Shown piece by piece: positions 1-9,017 of a stretch of 64,000 nt of DNA. Each line of letters begins with the position of its first letter. Position 1 is the first letter of the stretch. The notes below the pieces were generated by a model. It worked only from the letters and a program-made list of their open reading frames with translations. It had not been told where the DNA came from and did no database searches. Position numbers and translations under genes: made by a program. Source of the stretch: Pseudochelatococcus lubricantis (GTDB taxonomy: Bacteria > Pseudomonadota > Alphaproteobacteria > Rhizobiales > Beijerinckiaceae); NCBI RefSeq assembly GCF_011762225.1, contig NZ_JAASQI010000002.1, positions 1-64,000 on the forward strand. Direction: 5' to 3'.

Positions 1-90
1 ACGACAAGCTCATAGCAAACTTCATGGGCTTCGTCATGCTCGCCGCAATTCATATCCAATTGCGATAAAACTTAATTCCTCACTACGACC

Positions 91-195
91 TAGAGCGTTT
101 TCAAGCAAAGTGGAGATCAGTTTGCGTGAAGAAAGCGCGTAATATCAAAAACTTATAGCATTTCGGCGTTTCAATGAAATGTCGAAATGCTATAG
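91..195 (+). repeat. Dispersed 105-bp repeat, copy 1
   Basis: This 105-bp element sits just past the 3' end of the YceI-like gene. It recurs in reverse complement at 53833-53937 with about 7 mismatches counted by eye. Its right part (about 155-194) folds into a near-perfect 20-bp stem around tatagcatttcgg, and its left part carries the segment gcgtgaagaaagcgcgt. Short palindromic intergenic elements of this sort are common in Hyphomicrobiales genomes. No coding frame or transposase is associated with it. Confidence 0.85.
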
Positions 196-201
196 CGGCC
201 G

Positions 202-825
202 TTACTTCGCCTGCGCCGCGGTGTCAGGCACCAGCTCCGTCTCGATGACGAGCTTCACGTCGTCGCCGATCTGGGGAACGAGGAAGTTCAGCCCCCATTC
301 GCTGCGGCGGATCGTTCCGGTGGCGGAGAAGCCGAGCGTCGCGAGCTTCGAGACGGGGTGCGCGGCCATCGAGCCGTTGAAGGTGACGTCGAGCGTTGCC
401 GGGCGGGTCTCGCCACGGAAGGTCAACTCGCCCTCGACGGTGCCGGTCTTGTCGCCGGTGACGCGGATCGTCCTGGAGACGAAGCGGATCGGCTTGCCGG
501 CGAGGAAATCAGCGTCGCCGCCGACCTTGGCATCGAAGTTCTCCTTCTCAGGCCACGGGTAATCGGTGCGGACCGAGAGCGGATCGATGTCGACGGTGAG
601 CACCGAGGCTTCGGGTTTCTTCGGATCCCATTCAAGGCGTGTGTCCACCTTGACGAACCGGGCGGTGTAGTTCGACAGCCCCAGATGGTTGAGCGACCAG
701 GTAAGGCTCGTGTGCGACGGGTCGTTCCTGTAGACGCCGGCGGGCGCCCCGGCGTCGGGTCCCGCGGCGAGGGCGGCCGTCGCCGGGAGAATGAGGGCGG
801 CGCAGAATGCTGCGATGCGGAGCAT
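202..825 (-). CDS. YceI family periplasmic lipid-binding-like protein
   Basis: This encodes a 207-residue protein of the YceI family, small lipocalin-like beta-barrels that bind polyprenoid or amphiphilic ligands in the periplasm. The chosen start (MLRIAAF) opens a signal peptide of about 20 residues ending at ALA-AGP and follows an AAAGGAAA ribosome site. An upstream in-frame ATG at 870 would place arginines and prolines ahead of the signal and is less likely. The mature part has the family pattern: an N-terminal DPSHTSLTW segment, alternating beta strands, and a C-terminal RSEWGLNFLVPQIGDDVKL segment. The gene stands alone. Its ligand cannot be told from sequence. Confidence 0.88.
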   Translation of the reverse strand: MLRIAAFCAALILPATAALAAGPDAGAPAGVYRNDPSHTSLTWSLNHLGLSNYTARFVKVDTRLEWDPKKPEASVLTVDIDPLSVRTDYPWPEKENFDAKVGGDADFLAGKPIRFVSRTIRVTGDKTGTVEGELTFRGETRPATLDVTFNGSMAAHPVSKLATLGFSATGTIRRSEWGLNFLVPQIGDDVKLVIETELVPDTAAQAK

Positions 826-962
826 GGTGTGTTTCCTTTGCTGCGGTTGTCGGGCGGCGCGATGCGGCACGGGTGATAAAGGGCACGAAAGGCCAAAATA
901 TCAAGCGACCAAAATGTCGAGCAGCGTCGTGCGCCGCGGCATGACAGGCAGCGGGAAATGCA

Positions 963-2048
963 TCACACCAGAACCGCCGCGACGGGGCGGCGTGGCGAGA
1001 ACGGCAGCGAAGGGCCGTAGCCGAAGCGCATCACGATATCGGGCCGCAGTCCGCTCTCGCCCGCGAGCGCGGCGAGTTCCGGCCGCAGCCGTGCGACTTC
1101 GACCGCCTGGTTGACGAAGGCGTGGCGCAGGCCGAGGCCGGTTGCCGTGAGTGCGAACCGCTGGCAGGCGCGGCCCACGGCGATCCAGTGCGCCCGGTCC
1201 TCCCCCTCGGCGAGGAAGACCGCGACCCCGGCCGAGGAATCCATCTGGCGCGCGTATTTGTCGCGTTCACCGGCAGCGGTGAAGAACAGGTCGAGAGCGA
1301 TGCCGCCGAGCGGCTCCGGCAGGACCGGGTTGCCGGTCGTCGCCGAGAACAGCCCGTCGCCGGAGGCCATGGCGGCACGTGGGCTGAAGCGCAGCCAGTG
1401 CTTCAGCTCTGCGATGAAGGCCGGATCGGCCATCTGCGCGTCGTTGCCGGCGATGACGAGGTCGCGCAGGCGGTCGATCTGCGTCCTCTCCGTGAAAAGG
1501 ACGAGGCGCACGCCCGGCATGTCGGCCGCTGCGCGCAGCTTGTCGAGATCGGCGGCCGCCAGCGGCCGCCCGTCATAGTCGGCGCGCGTCGACTGGCGCG
1601 CCGGAATTGCGGCCAGCAACGGGTCGGGCCGCGCCTGAGCTGTGGAAAAAGCGTAGCGCACGCTCTCGCCTTCAACCGACAGCGCGCCGGGGCGCCCGCT
1701 CGCCGTCGCCGCGATCAGCAGGTTTTCGGCCGCGCAGCCGAGGCTGACGAACAGGTGATGATCGTCCGGATCGACCGCCGGCGTCCGGCGTGAGGGATCG
1801 GGCAGAATGTCGATGGTGCCGCCGTCTGCGTGGAAGCGCCACGGCTGGGTGTTGTGGCTGTTGGCGGCAAGCGTCGCGTAGCGGATGAGATCGAGGATCT
1901 GCGGCTCCGGCGCCAGCGCGGCGCGCAGGCGGCTCGCGTAGGCCTCGTAGCCGGCCATCGAGCCGACGGAGGATCGCCAGCCGTAGACGCCGAGGCCGGT
2001 AAGCAGGAGCGTGCCGCCGGCGACAGTGAGCAGGTTGCGTCTGTTCAT
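963..2048 (-). CDS. Acg family FMN-binding oxidoreductase, probably Tat-exported
   Basis: This is a 361-residue protein of the nitroreductase-fold Acg family (named after mycobacterial Acg), which binds FMN and whose substrates are largely unknown. The N-terminus MNRRNLLTVAGG followed by a hydrophobic stretch reads as a twin-arginine export signal, so the protein is probably periplasmic or membrane-anchored. The segment ATLAANSHNTQPWRF near residue 60 is the typical FMN-site region, and SLGCAAENLLIAA follows near residue 103. It lies 28 bp behind the zinc alcohol dehydrogenase gene on the same strand, so the two are probably co-transcribed. The family call is firm and the physiological role is unknown. 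Confidence 0.85.
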   Translation of the reverse strand: MNRRNLLTVAGGTLLLTGLGVYGWRSSVGSMAGYEAYASRLRAALAPEPQILDLIRYATLAANSHNTQPWRFHADGGTIDILPDPSRRTPAVDPDDHHLFVSLGCAAENLLIAATASGRPGALSVEGESVRYAFSTAQARPDPLLAAIPARQSTRADYDGRPLAAADLDKLRAAADMPGVRLVLFTERTQIDRLRDLVIAGNDAQMADPAFIAELKHWLRFSPRAAMASGDGLFSATTGNPVLPEPLGGIALDLFFTAAGERDKYARQMDSSAGVAVFLAEGEDRAHWIAVGRACQRFALTATGLGLRHAFVNQAVEVARLRPELAALAGESGLRPDIVMRFGYGPSLPFSPRRPVAAVLV

Positions 2049-2076
2049 GCGGCGGCCTCCTCGATGCCGGGAGCGT

Positions 2077-3111
2077 TTACGGCACCAGCACCGCCGCGCC
2101 CTGGAAGCGGCCGTGGCGCAGGTCGTCCAGCGCCTCGTTGGCGCGGGTCAGCGGGTAGACGGCGGTCTCGGCCCTGACGCCGGCCTTCGGCGCGAGGGCG
2201 AGGAACTCCGTGGCGTCGGCGCGGGTGAGGTTGGCGACCGAGACGATCTGCCGCTCTTCCCAGAGGATGCTGTAGGGGAAGGAGGGAATGTCGCTCATGT
2301 GGATGCCTCCGCAGACAACGCGCCCGCCCTTCCTCACCGCCCGCAGCGCCGTCGGCACCAGCGCGCCGACGGGCGCGAAGATGATGGCGGCGTCGAGCAG
2401 CACGGGCGGCGGCTCCTCCGACGCGCCCGCCCACGCCGCGCCGAGGCGTAGTGCCAGCGCCTGCGCGCCGGTGTCACCGGCGCGGGTGAAGGCGTAGACC
2501 TCGCGTCCCTGCCACTGCAGAACCTGCGCCAGCAGATGCGCCGCCGCGCCGAAGCCGTAGAGGCCGATGCGCTTGCCGTCTCCGGCCATTTTCAGCGACC
2601 GCCAGCCGATCAGTCCGGCGCACATCAGCGGCGCGGCGGCGATCGGATCGTCGAAGCCGTCCAGCGGGAAGGCATAGGCCGCGTCGGCGATGACGTGCGT
2701 GGCGAAGCCGCCGTCGCGGGTGAAGCCCGTGAATTCGGGCGCGTCGCAAAGGTTTTCGCGGTCCTGCGCGCAGTAGGGGCAATGGCCGCAGGTGTGGCCG
2801 AGCCACGGCACGCCGACCCGTGTTCCCGCCGCCGGCCCCTCGACGCCCGGCCCCAGCGCGTCGACGCGGCCGACGATCTCATGTCCGGGCACGACGGGCA
2901 GCTTGCCCTCCGGCAACTCGCCGTCCACCACATGAAGATCGGTGCGGCAGACGGCGCAGGCCTCGATCCGGACGCGGATTTCGCCGGCGCCGGGTGCGGG
3001 CAGGGGGCGCTGTTCGAGAACGAGCGGCGCGCCGGTGCTGTGCAGAACCATGGCGCTCATTGTGCCGTCGGTCGCCGCTGCCGGGTCAGATTGTCGCTGT
3101 GCGGTCATCAT
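2077..3111 (-). CDS. Zinc-dependent alcohol dehydrogenase (MDR family)
   Basis: This is a medium-chain dehydrogenase/reductase of about 344 residues that would oxidise alcohols or reduce aldehydes with NAD(P). The catalytic-zinc region CAVCRTDLHVVDGE and PVVPGHEIVGRV is followed by the structural-zinc loop CGHCPYCAQDRENLC. A nucleotide-binding glycine motif (GLYGFGAAAHLL) lies in the second half. Two adjacent ATG codons (3109-3111 and 3106-3108) follow GGAGGGACGG. I take the first; a start further inside at MSAMVLHS is also possible. The family usually runs 330-350 residues, which fits. It is the first gene of a likely two-gene operon with the Acg-type protein. The substrate is not predictable. 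Confidence 0.9.
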   Translation of the reverse strand: MMTAQRQSDPAAATDGTMSAMVLHSTGAPLVLEQRPLPAPGAGEIRVRIEACAVCRTDLHVVDGELPEGKLPVVPGHEIVGRVDALGPGVEGPAAGTRVGVPWLGHTCGHCPYCAQDRENLCDAPEFTGFTRDGGFATHVIADAAYAFPLDGFDDPIAAAPLMCAGLIGWRSLKMAGDGKRIGLYGFGAAAHLLAQVLQWQGREVYAFTRAGDTGAQALALRLGAAWAGASEEPPPVLLDAAIIFAPVGALVPTALRAVRKGGRVVCGGIHMSDIPSFPYSILWEERQIVSVANLTRADATEFLALAPKAGVRAETAVYPLTRANEALDDLRHGRFQGAAVLVP

Positions 3112-3498
3112 CCGTCCCTCCGGTCCTGCGCATGGACGAGTACCGGCGCGCATCCTGCCACGGCGAGGACAGGGAGCCAATACGCCACGCGCCGGAATGA
3201 CCGCGACAAAGGGCGCGGAGCACTCCCGCCGGCTTTGGCCACGTCGCGATGTCCACAGGCTTCATCCAGCCTCCGGACTGCCACATTCCGCCGGTGTCTG
3301 CTGCGCAAAAGGGCGTCATATGGACCCCGGATGCGACGTCGTGACTCATTTTAAGGCAACCGTCGGCCTGCGTTCCGGGCATACTGTGGCAAAGAAGCGA
3401 TAGGCGCCTCAAGCAACCCGTGCTTTAATGGCTGAGTTAATACAGAGTCAAAAAGCCAGATTGGATATCTTCTACTTTGCCTTATTGGAGGCGGACCC
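3112..3498. other. Divergent intergenic region between alcohol dehydrogenase and porin
   Basis: This 387-bp gap separates two divergent genes and must hold both promoters. I see no convincing gene in it. It contains two copies of the 7-mer TGTGGCA, one inverted at 3279-3285 and one direct at 3385-3391. The same word recurs in other promoter gaps of this window. Two TTAA words at 3425-3428 and 3437-3440 resemble a CtrA site, but their spacing is 8 rather than 7. Confidence 0.5.
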
Positions 3499-4794
3499 AT
3501 GATAAAATTAACCCGCCACTTGCTGGGAGGAGCGGCATGTCTTGCCGCAGTCTCTTCTGCATCGGCCGCCGATCTGCCCGTATCGAAGAGCGCGCCGGTC
3601 GAATACGTGCGCGTATGCTCCGCGCATGGTGAGGGCTTTTTCTATGTGCCGGGCACCGATAGCTGCATCAAGATTGGCGGCCGCTTGCGCACGGATTTCG
3701 CCTATACGCAGCCCAAGGGCTCTACCGTTACCGAAACCGATGGAAACGGCAACGTGACCGCCGCGTGGCGCGACGGCCGCTATCGCGACGCCACCGGCAT
3801 GAGGGCGCAGGCGCGCCTGGAGGTGGACGTGCGCACGCCGACAGATTACGGCACGCTGCGTGCCTTCCTGCGCTACGAAATCGAAAAGAACACCGGGATC
3901 TTCAGCGATGACGAGAGCGGCGCGCTGGTCGACAGCGCCTATATCCAGTGGGCGGGCGTGACGGCAGGCCGCCTCCAGTCGTTCTTCGATTTCTATGCCT
4001 CGGACCTTAACTTCGGCAACGGTTTGCAGGGCACGTTCGGCTCGGATACGATTAACAACCTGCTCGCTTATACGGCGACCTTCGGCGCCGGCTTCTCCGC
4101 GACGATCTCGCTCGAAGACCGTGGCACCCGCAATGTCGGCGAGGACTGGTACGACGTCGCCGGCCAGCGCCTGCCGGATGTGGTCGCGAACCTGCATGTG
4201 GAGCAGGACTGGGGCTCGGCGCAATTGTCGGGCGCGCTGCGCCAGCTCAACTCGGGCGCGCTCTACGGGCCGTTCGCTCAACGGGTTGATACAACCTATG
4301 GCTGGGCCGTTCAGGGCGGCGTGAAATTCTCGTTGCCGACACTCGCCGAGGGTGACGTGCTGTGGCTGCAGGCAGCCTATGCCGACGGTGCGCTCACCTA
4401 TATCGGCGCGGGCGACATCGAGACGGGGGACTTCCTGTCGATCGCGGCGGACGGCGCCATCGTCAACGGCGATATCAAGACGACGCGCGGCTGGAACGCG
4501 ACGGCGTCCTTCCTGCACTACTGGACGCCGTCTGTGCGGCAGAGCCTGTGGGGCAGCTATACGGACGTGAGTTACGACAACGCGGTCAAGGCGGACTATG
4601 CGGCGCTGCGCAACTTCGATGTCTGGACGGTGGGCTCGAACCTGATCTGGTCGCCGGTGAGTTCCTTCGATATCGGCGTCGAGGTGCTGTATTCGAAGGC
4701 CGAGCGGAAGAGCTTCGCCGGCGAGATCATCGACAGCCGCCAGAAGTCGGAAGATCAGGTGCAGGCGCGCCTGCGGCTCCAGCGCGAGTTCTGA
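3499..4794 (+). CDS. Outer-membrane porin, Omp2/Porin_2 family
   Basis: This encodes a 431-residue rhizobial-type general porin for passive diffusion across the outer membrane. It begins with a signal peptide ending at ASA-ADLPVSK. The family hallmark is a pair of cysteines within about 20 residues near the mature N-terminus (VRVCSAHGEG ... DSCIKIGGRLR). Beta strands rich in aromatic residues follow, and the protein ends RLQREF with the terminal phenylalanine expected for BAM-assembled barrels. GGAGGCGGACCC lies just before the ATG. The gene is single and is followed by an intrinsic terminator. Its base composition is less extreme than its neighbours', as expected for an abundant protein. Confidence 0.93.
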   Translation: MIKLTRHLLGGAACLAAVSSASAADLPVSKSAPVEYVRVCSAHGEGFFYVPGTDSCIKIGGRLRTDFAYTQPKGSTVTETDGNGNVTAAWRDGRYRDATGMRAQARLEVDVRTPTDYGTLRAFLRYEIEKNTGIFSDDESGALVDSAYIQWAGVTAGRLQSFFDFYASDLNFGNGLQGTFGSDTINNLLAYTATFGAGFSATISLEDRGTRNVGEDWYDVAGQRLPDVVANLHVEQDWGSAQLSGALRQLNSGALYGPFAQRVDTTYGWAVQGGVKFSLPTLAEGDVLWLQAAYADGALTYIGAGDIETGDFLSIAADGAIVNGDIKTTRGWNATASFLHYWTPSVRQSLWGSYTDVSYDNAVKADYAALRNFDVWTVGSNLIWSPVSSFDIGVEVLYSKAERKSFAGEIIDSRQKSEDQVQARLRLQREF

Positions 4795-4829
4795 GCGTCA
4801 GCGGCCGAAACGGGGCCTGATAAAAATAG

Positions 4830-4865
4830 AGCCCGGATCGTCCTGCTGGACGGTTCGGGCTTTTT
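4830..4865 (+). terminator. Intrinsic terminator of the porin gene
   Basis: A 14-bp stem (agcccggatcgtcc against ggacggttcgggct) with a tgct loop is followed directly by ttttt, 35 bp after the porin stop codon. Confidence 0.88.
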
Positions 4866-5156
4866 GCCAGAACTATAGAGCGCCAGACGTTCCGGTGGAA
4901 TGAGACCGTGCGCTCTAAAGTTTATATTTTGCCGCAAATTTTCTTAAAATTGATGGATCGACTTGAATGCAAATTGCTCCAGACGGTGTGGTCATGTCAT
5001 AGAAACGGTGACACTTTCCAGTTTTTATTTTTACGCAACTCCAGCAAAAGTGGCGCCCGCTTTTGCTGGAGTTGCTTTGGAGCAAAATTCCGTCTCAAGT
5101 CGAATGCATTTTACTCTGGCGTGGATCAGGCCGCAGCGCCCGGCCCGGTCCTGCGG
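4866..5156. repeat. Intergenic palindromes between porin and trcR
   Basis: This convergent gap (the porin-trcR gap is 362 bp in all) holds no gene that I can see. At about 4877-4917 an imperfect palindrome is flanked by agagcgc and gcgctct. At 5035-5075 there is a perfect 16-bp inverted repeat (gcaactccagcaaaag and its complement) around a 9-bp loop. It lacks a clear T-run on either strand, so it is more likely a repeat-family palindrome than a simple terminator. Confidence 0.7.
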
Positions 5157-5969
5157 TCAGGGCTGGTCGTCCTCATCCTCGTCGCGCCGGGTGCTGGAGA
5201 AGACGTCACCGAGATTGATCTTGTCGTCCGCGTGCGTCGATTCATCGTCCGCATCGGCATCGTCGTCGCGCTTGAGTGTCTTGAGCTTGGCAAAGACGCT
5301 GTCCACGTCGATATCCTCGTCCTCGCGCCGCTTGGACGGCGCGCTGCCGAAGGACGAGGCAAAGCCGGGCTGCTCGTCGGGCGCCGTCGAAACCTCGGTG
5401 GGCAGCAGGCTCTGGCCACCATCGACCTGCGGACGTGCAGGCGCATCCTTGGCGGAGCGCGACACCTCGAAATCGAGGTCGATCTGCGAGCACAGGCCGA
5501 GCGTCACCGGGTCGGCGGGCGTGAGGTTGGCCGAGTTCCAGTGCGAGCGGTCGCGAATCTGCTCGATCGTCGTCTTGGTGGTGCCGACGAGGCGCATGAT
5601 CTGCGCATCCTTGAGTTCGGGATGGTTGCGCAGCAGCCACAGGATGGCATTGGGACGGTCCTGGCGGCGCGAAACGGGCGTGTAGCGCGGGCCCCGGCGC
5701 CGTTTGGCCTCCGGCAGCTTGACCTTGGGCGCCGACAGGCGCAGCACGTGCGACGGATCGGCCTCGCCACGGCCGATTTCCTCGCGTGTCAACTGGCCGG
5801 TAACGGTCGGATCGAGTCCCTTGATGCCGGCGGCGACCTCGCCGTCAGCGATGCCCTTCACCTCAAGCGGATGCAGCTTGCAGAACTCGGCGATCTGCGA
5901 AAAGGTCAATGCCGTATTGTCGACGAGCCAAACGGCGGTTGCCTTGGGCATCAGCGGTCCGGTGCTCAT
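5157..5969 (-). CDS. trcR: Cell cycle transcriptional regulator TrcR (DUF1013)
   Basis: This is a 270-residue protein of the alphaproteobacterial DUF1013 family, now called TrcR. The conserved region covers roughly residues 7-180: MPKATAVWLVDNTALTFSQ at the start, then LEVKGIADGEVAAGIKGLDP, a basic RRRGPRYTPVSRR patch, and an HTH-like stretch PNAILWLLRNHPELKDAQI. The last 70 or so residues are highly acidic and look disordered. The frame stays open upstream, but AAGGAG nine bases before ATG 5969 and the conserved beginning fix the start. The family is near-universal in this order and was linked to cell-cycle control. Its molecular targets are not visible here. Confidence 0.88.
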   Translation of the reverse strand: MSTGPLMPKATAVWLVDNTALTFSQIAEFCKLHPLEVKGIADGEVAAGIKGLDPTVTGQLTREEIGRGEADPSHVLRLSAPKVKLPEAKRRRGPRYTPVSRRQDRPNAILWLLRNHPELKDAQIMRLVGTTKTTIEQIRDRSHWNSANLTPADPVTLGLCSQIDLDFEVSRSAKDAPARPQVDGGQSLLPTEVSTAPDEQPGFASSFGSAPSKRREDEDIDVDSVFAKLKTLKRDDDADADDESTHADDKINLGDVFSSTRRDEDEDDQP

Positions 5970-6323
5970 AGGGGGCGGCTCCTTGCGTTGTCCATCGCGG
6001 CCTGGCGATGGCGCGGATATTCGGTCGTCGGGCGGAAGATGCCGCCTGCCCGATGTCTCACGCGACTTGTCGGCCAGGCAAAATATCCCGCTTTCCGGCC
6101 CGGCCTCTCCGGCCGGGGCGGTCAACGACCACCAGATTGATGGGAAGACTTTTCGGAATATAGGGAAGGGCGGCCGAAATGGCAATTGATCGTTCACGCA
6201 AAAATGCGGAACGCGCCAAAAACCGCCTTTCCCCCCGCCGCCTTTCCCCCCGCCGCCTTTCCCCCCGCCGCCTTTCCCCCTGCCGCCTTGCCGGCCGCAG
6301 CCCCCTCCCGGCCCGGGCTGGCG
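5970..6323. other. yebC-trcR intergenic region
   Basis: This 354-bp gap contains the trcR promoter side and a 15-bp minisatellite at 6223-6282. Both strands stay open through the repeat, giving short low-complexity peptides. No ribosome site or family similarity supports a gene. Confidence 0.6.
6223..6290. repeat. 15-bp tandem repeat (minisatellite)
   Basis: Four consecutive units of ccgcctttccccccg start at 6223, 6238, 6253 and 6268. The last has one change (t for c), and a partial fifth unit follows. Because the unit is a multiple of three, every frame reads a five-residue repeat, for example AFPPA on the plus strand and AAGGK on the minus strand. It lies 33 bp beyond the yebC stop codon. 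Confidence 0.95.
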
Positions 6324-7070
6324 TCATTCCGCCAGCTTGGCGAGCAGCGTGTCGGAGAACTGGGCGTTGGTGTAGACGTTCTGGACGTCGTCGCCGTCCT
6401 CCAGCGCCTCGATGAGGCGCAGCACCTTCTCGCCCGCCTCGTCATCGACGGCGACGTCGTTCTGCGCCTTCCAGATCAGACGGGAGGCGCGCGGTTCGCC
6501 GAACGTGGCCTCAAGCGCCTTGGAGACGGCGGCGAGCGATCCCTGCTCGCAGTAGATCTCGTGGGTTTCCTCGTCCGAGACGACGTCGTCAGCGCCGGCC
6601 TCGATGGCCGCTTCCAGCACCGTGTCGGCGTCGCCGACGCTGGCGGGGAACTCGATGAAGCCGACGCGGTCGAACATGAACGACACCGCTCCGGTTTCCG
6701 CAAGGTTTCCGCCTGCCTTCGTGAAGGAGGAACGCACGTCGGAGGCGGTGCGGTTGCGGTTGTCGGTCATCGCCTCGACGATGAGCGCCGTGCCGCCGGG
6801 GCCATAGCCCTCGTAGCGGATTTCCTCGTAGTTCTCGCCGTCGTTGCCGGCTGCCTTCTTGATGGCCCGCTCGATGTTGTCCTTAGGCATGTTCTCGGCG
6901 CGTGCGGCGAGGATGGCGGCGCGCAGGCGCGGGTTCATGGTGGGGTCGGGCAAGCCGAGCTTCGCGGAGACGGTGATTTCACGCGCAAGCTTGGCGAAGA
7001 GCTTGGAGCGCATCGCGTCCTGCTTGCCCTTGCGGTGCATGATGTTCTTAAACTGCGAATGTCCTGCCAC
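6324..7070 (-). CDS. yebC: YebC/PmpR family regulator
   Basis: This is a 248-residue YebC/PmpR family protein. Members were annotated as transcriptional regulators, and more recent work ties some YebC proteins to translation. The N-terminal signature [19 protein letters not shown] is complete, followed by LFAKLAREI and [12 protein letters not shown]. The acidic central domain and the C-terminal region around EVYTNAQF-like FSDTLL are at the expected positions and length. GGAGGC precedes the ATG. In many relatives yebC sits beside ruvCAB, but no ruv gene is seen here. The downstream neighbour is trcR, separated by a minisatellite. Confidence 0.93.
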   Translation of the reverse strand: MAGHSQFKNIMHRKGKQDAMRSKLFAKLAREITVSAKLGLPDPTMNPRLRAAILAARAENMPKDNIERAIKKAAGNDGENYEEIRYEGYGPGGTALIVEAMTDNRNRTASDVRSSFTKAGGNLAETGAVSFMFDRVGFIEFPASVGDADTVLEAAIEAGADDVVSDEETHEIYCEQGSLAAVSKALEATFGEPRASRLIWKAQNDVAVDDEAGEKVLRLIEALEDGDDVQNVYTNAQFSDTLLAKLAE

Positions 7071-7267
7071 GGGTGCCTCCGGAATGCGGGCGGCTCGGCA
7101 GGGCGCGGTCAGCCCGGGCGGCCGGCCCGGATAGTACGGTTGATGCTTGTGTTACTGCGCATAACCGCAAAATTCCGCCCGCGCAACCCGGCCCGGCGGG
7201 AATGAAGGCCGCCGGGCCGGGATCGGGCGGTCTGGCGTCAGGCCGCCAATTATCAGGCCGCCAGTTA

Positions 7268-7984
7268 TCAGGCTACCTTGGGGCCGATGGCGAGCGTGAG
7301 CGGTTCCAGCCCTTCCACGCTGGCGACGAGGTTGTCGCCGGGGACCAGCGGGCCGACGCCGTGCGGCGTGCCGGTCAGGATGACGTCGCCCGGCGCCAGC
7401 TCGAAAAAGGCCGAGAGGCGCGCGATGATTTCCGGAATTTTCCAGATCAGCAGGCCGATGTCCGATTCCTGCGCGACAACGCCGTTGACGGAGAGCGCGA
7501 TGCGCCCTTGCGTGAGCAGCCCGGTTTCGGAAACAGGGCTCAGCGGCCCCGCGGGGAAGGAGCGGTCGAACGCCTTGGCGATCTCCCAGGGCTTGCCCTC
7601 CCGGCTCTGGATGTCGCGGCGCGTCAGGTCGAGACCGACGCCATAGCCCCAGATGTGGCCATTGGCCTCATTCTCCGCTATGTCGTGGCCCGCCTTGCCG
7701 ATCGCCACGACCAGCTCGACCTCGTGGTGCAGATTGTTCGTCTGCGACGGATAGGGGATGGTCGTGCCCGCGTCCACGACGGCGTCCGCGGGCTTCTGGA
7801 AGAAGATCGGCGGATCGCGGTCTGCATGGCCTCCCATCTCGGCCACATGGGCCGCGTAGTTGCGGCCGATGCAGTAGATGCGCCGTACCGGAAACCGCGA
7901 CCGGCTGTGCGCCACCGCGATGCTCGGCTGCGGGGGCGCGGGGATGACATAGTCGGGCGTATCTGTCTGCGTTTGCGAAGTCAT
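7268..7984 (-). CDS. Fumarylacetoacetate hydrolase family protein
   Basis: This is a 238-residue FAH-fold enzyme, probably an acylpyruvate, oxaloacetate-decarboxylase or dioate hydrolase/isomerase-type member. Visible family features are YCIGRNYAAHVAEMG near residue 40, IFFQKPADAV, the metal-site segment NNLHHEVELVVAIG, the GYGVGLDLTRRDIQ segment, and the C-terminal GDVILTGTPHGVGPL. The frame extends upstream to 8158, but the start at 7984 gives the usual length and has a GAGG before it. A terminator separates it from the enoyl-CoA hydratase gene upstream, so it is probably transcribed alone. The exact substrate is uncertain. Confidence 0.88.
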   Translation of the reverse strand: MTSQTQTDTPDYVIPAPPQPSIAVAHSRSRFPVRRIYCIGRNYAAHVAEMGGHADRDPPIFFQKPADAVVDAGTTIPYPSQTNNLHHEVELVVAIGKAGHDIAENEANGHIWGYGVGLDLTRRDIQSREGKPWEIAKAFDRSFPAGPLSPVSETGLLTQGRIALSVNGVVAQESDIGLLIWKIPEIIARLSAFFELAPGDVILTGTPHGVGPLVPGDNLVASVEGLEPLTLAIGPKVA

Positions 7985-8156
7985 GCCAATTGCCTCATGA
8001 AGGACTGCGGGACGCGCATTGTTCACCGCGTGGCGCCCGGATTTCAACCGTGCCGCCGGGCCGTGCGTTCGGCATCGTCGGGCAGGTCGATGCCACGCCG
8101 GTAACGCCGGCGAATCGCGCATGGAAGAAGGGCGGTTCCAAGCAGCGGTTCCATGC

Positions 8157-8185
8157 AAAAGCCCGGCGGCAGGGTGCCGCCGGGC
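8157..8185 (-). terminator. Intrinsic terminator of the mmsA-mmsB-ech block
   Basis: Read on the minus strand, a perfect 10-bp stem (gcccggcggc and its complement) with a 5-base loop is followed by TTTT. It lies 28 bp beyond the enoyl-CoA hydratase stop codon. Confidence 0.8.
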
Positions 8186-8213
8186 CGGAAGGCCGGGCCT
8201 GGCGCGATGCGCC

Positions 8214-9002
8214 TTACCGATCCTTGAACGCGGGTGCGCGCTTTTCGATGAAGGCGGTCATGCCTTCCTTCTGGTCTTCAAGCGCGAAGAGCGAGTGGAA
8301 GACGCGCCGCTCGAACCGCAAGCCTTCCTCCAGCGTCGTCTCCGACGCGCGGTTGACGGCTTCCTTGGCGATCAGCGTCACCGGCAGCGAGTGGAAGGCG
8401 ATGGTCTTCGCGGTCTTGAGGGCGTCGTCGAGCAATTCCGCCGCCGGCACCACGCGCGCGACGAGACCGGCACGCTCGGCCTCTTGAGCGTCGATGAAGC
8501 GGCCGGTGAGGACGAGTTCCATGGCCTTGGCGCGGCCGATGAGCCGGGTGAGGCGCTGGCTGCCGCCCATGCCGGGAATGACGCCGAGCTTGATTTCCGG
8601 CTGGCCGAACTTCGCCGTGTCGGCGGCGATGATGAAGTCCGCCATCATGGCAAGCTCGCAGCCGCCGCCCAGCGCGAAGCCCGCGACCGCCGCGATGACC
8701 GGCTTGCGAACGGCGGGCAGGCGTTCCCACGCGCCGAACCAGTCGGCGAGGTACATATCGATGTAGCCCTGCGGCTGCATCTCCTTGATGTCGGCGCCCG
8801 CAGCGAACGCCTTCTCCGAACCGGTGATGACGATCGCGCCGATGGAGGGGTCGGCGTCGAAAGCCTGCGCGGCGGCGAGCACTTCCTCGGTCAACTGGCG
8901 GTTGATGGCGTTGAGCGCCTTCGGGCGGTTGAGCGTGATCAGGCCGACGCGGCCGCGCTCGCCCTCGCCGTGCACTTCGGTGAGAATGGTCTCATAGGTC
9001 AT
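8214..9002 (-). CDS. Enoyl-CoA hydratase
   Basis: This is a 262-residue crotonase-family protein that hydrates 2-enoyl-CoAs. Oxyanion-hole segments [11 protein letters not shown] (near residue 67) and [18 protein letters not shown] (near residue 110) are intact. The two glutamates expected of a true hydratase are present in GGCELAMM and in the [15 protein letters not shown] region. The start has AAGGAGAG ten bases upstream. It lies 15 bp after mmsB on the same strand, so it probably supplies the hydratase step (methacrylyl-CoA) of valine degradation. It could also serve the acyl-CoA cluster at 13743-19848, which lacks its own hydratase. Confidence 0.92.
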   Translation of the reverse strand: MTYETILTEVHGEGERGRVGLITLNRPKALNAINRQLTEEVLAAAQAFDADPSIGAIVITGSEKAFAAGADIKEMQPQGYIDMYLADWFGAWERLPAVRKPVIAAVAGFALGGGCELAMMADFIIAADTAKFGQPEIKLGVIPGMGGSQRLTRLIGRAKAMELVLTGRFIDAQEAERAGLVARVVPAAELLDDALKTAKTIAFHSLPVTLIAKEAVNRASETTLEEGLRFERRVFHSLFALEDQKEGMTAFIEKRAPAFKDR

Positions 9003-9017
9003 GGGGCTTGCTCTCCT

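Noticed and set aside
3425-3440. CtrA-like pair of TTAA words upstream of the porin
   Set aside because: The spacer is 8 bases; the CtrA consensus needs 7. No further support.
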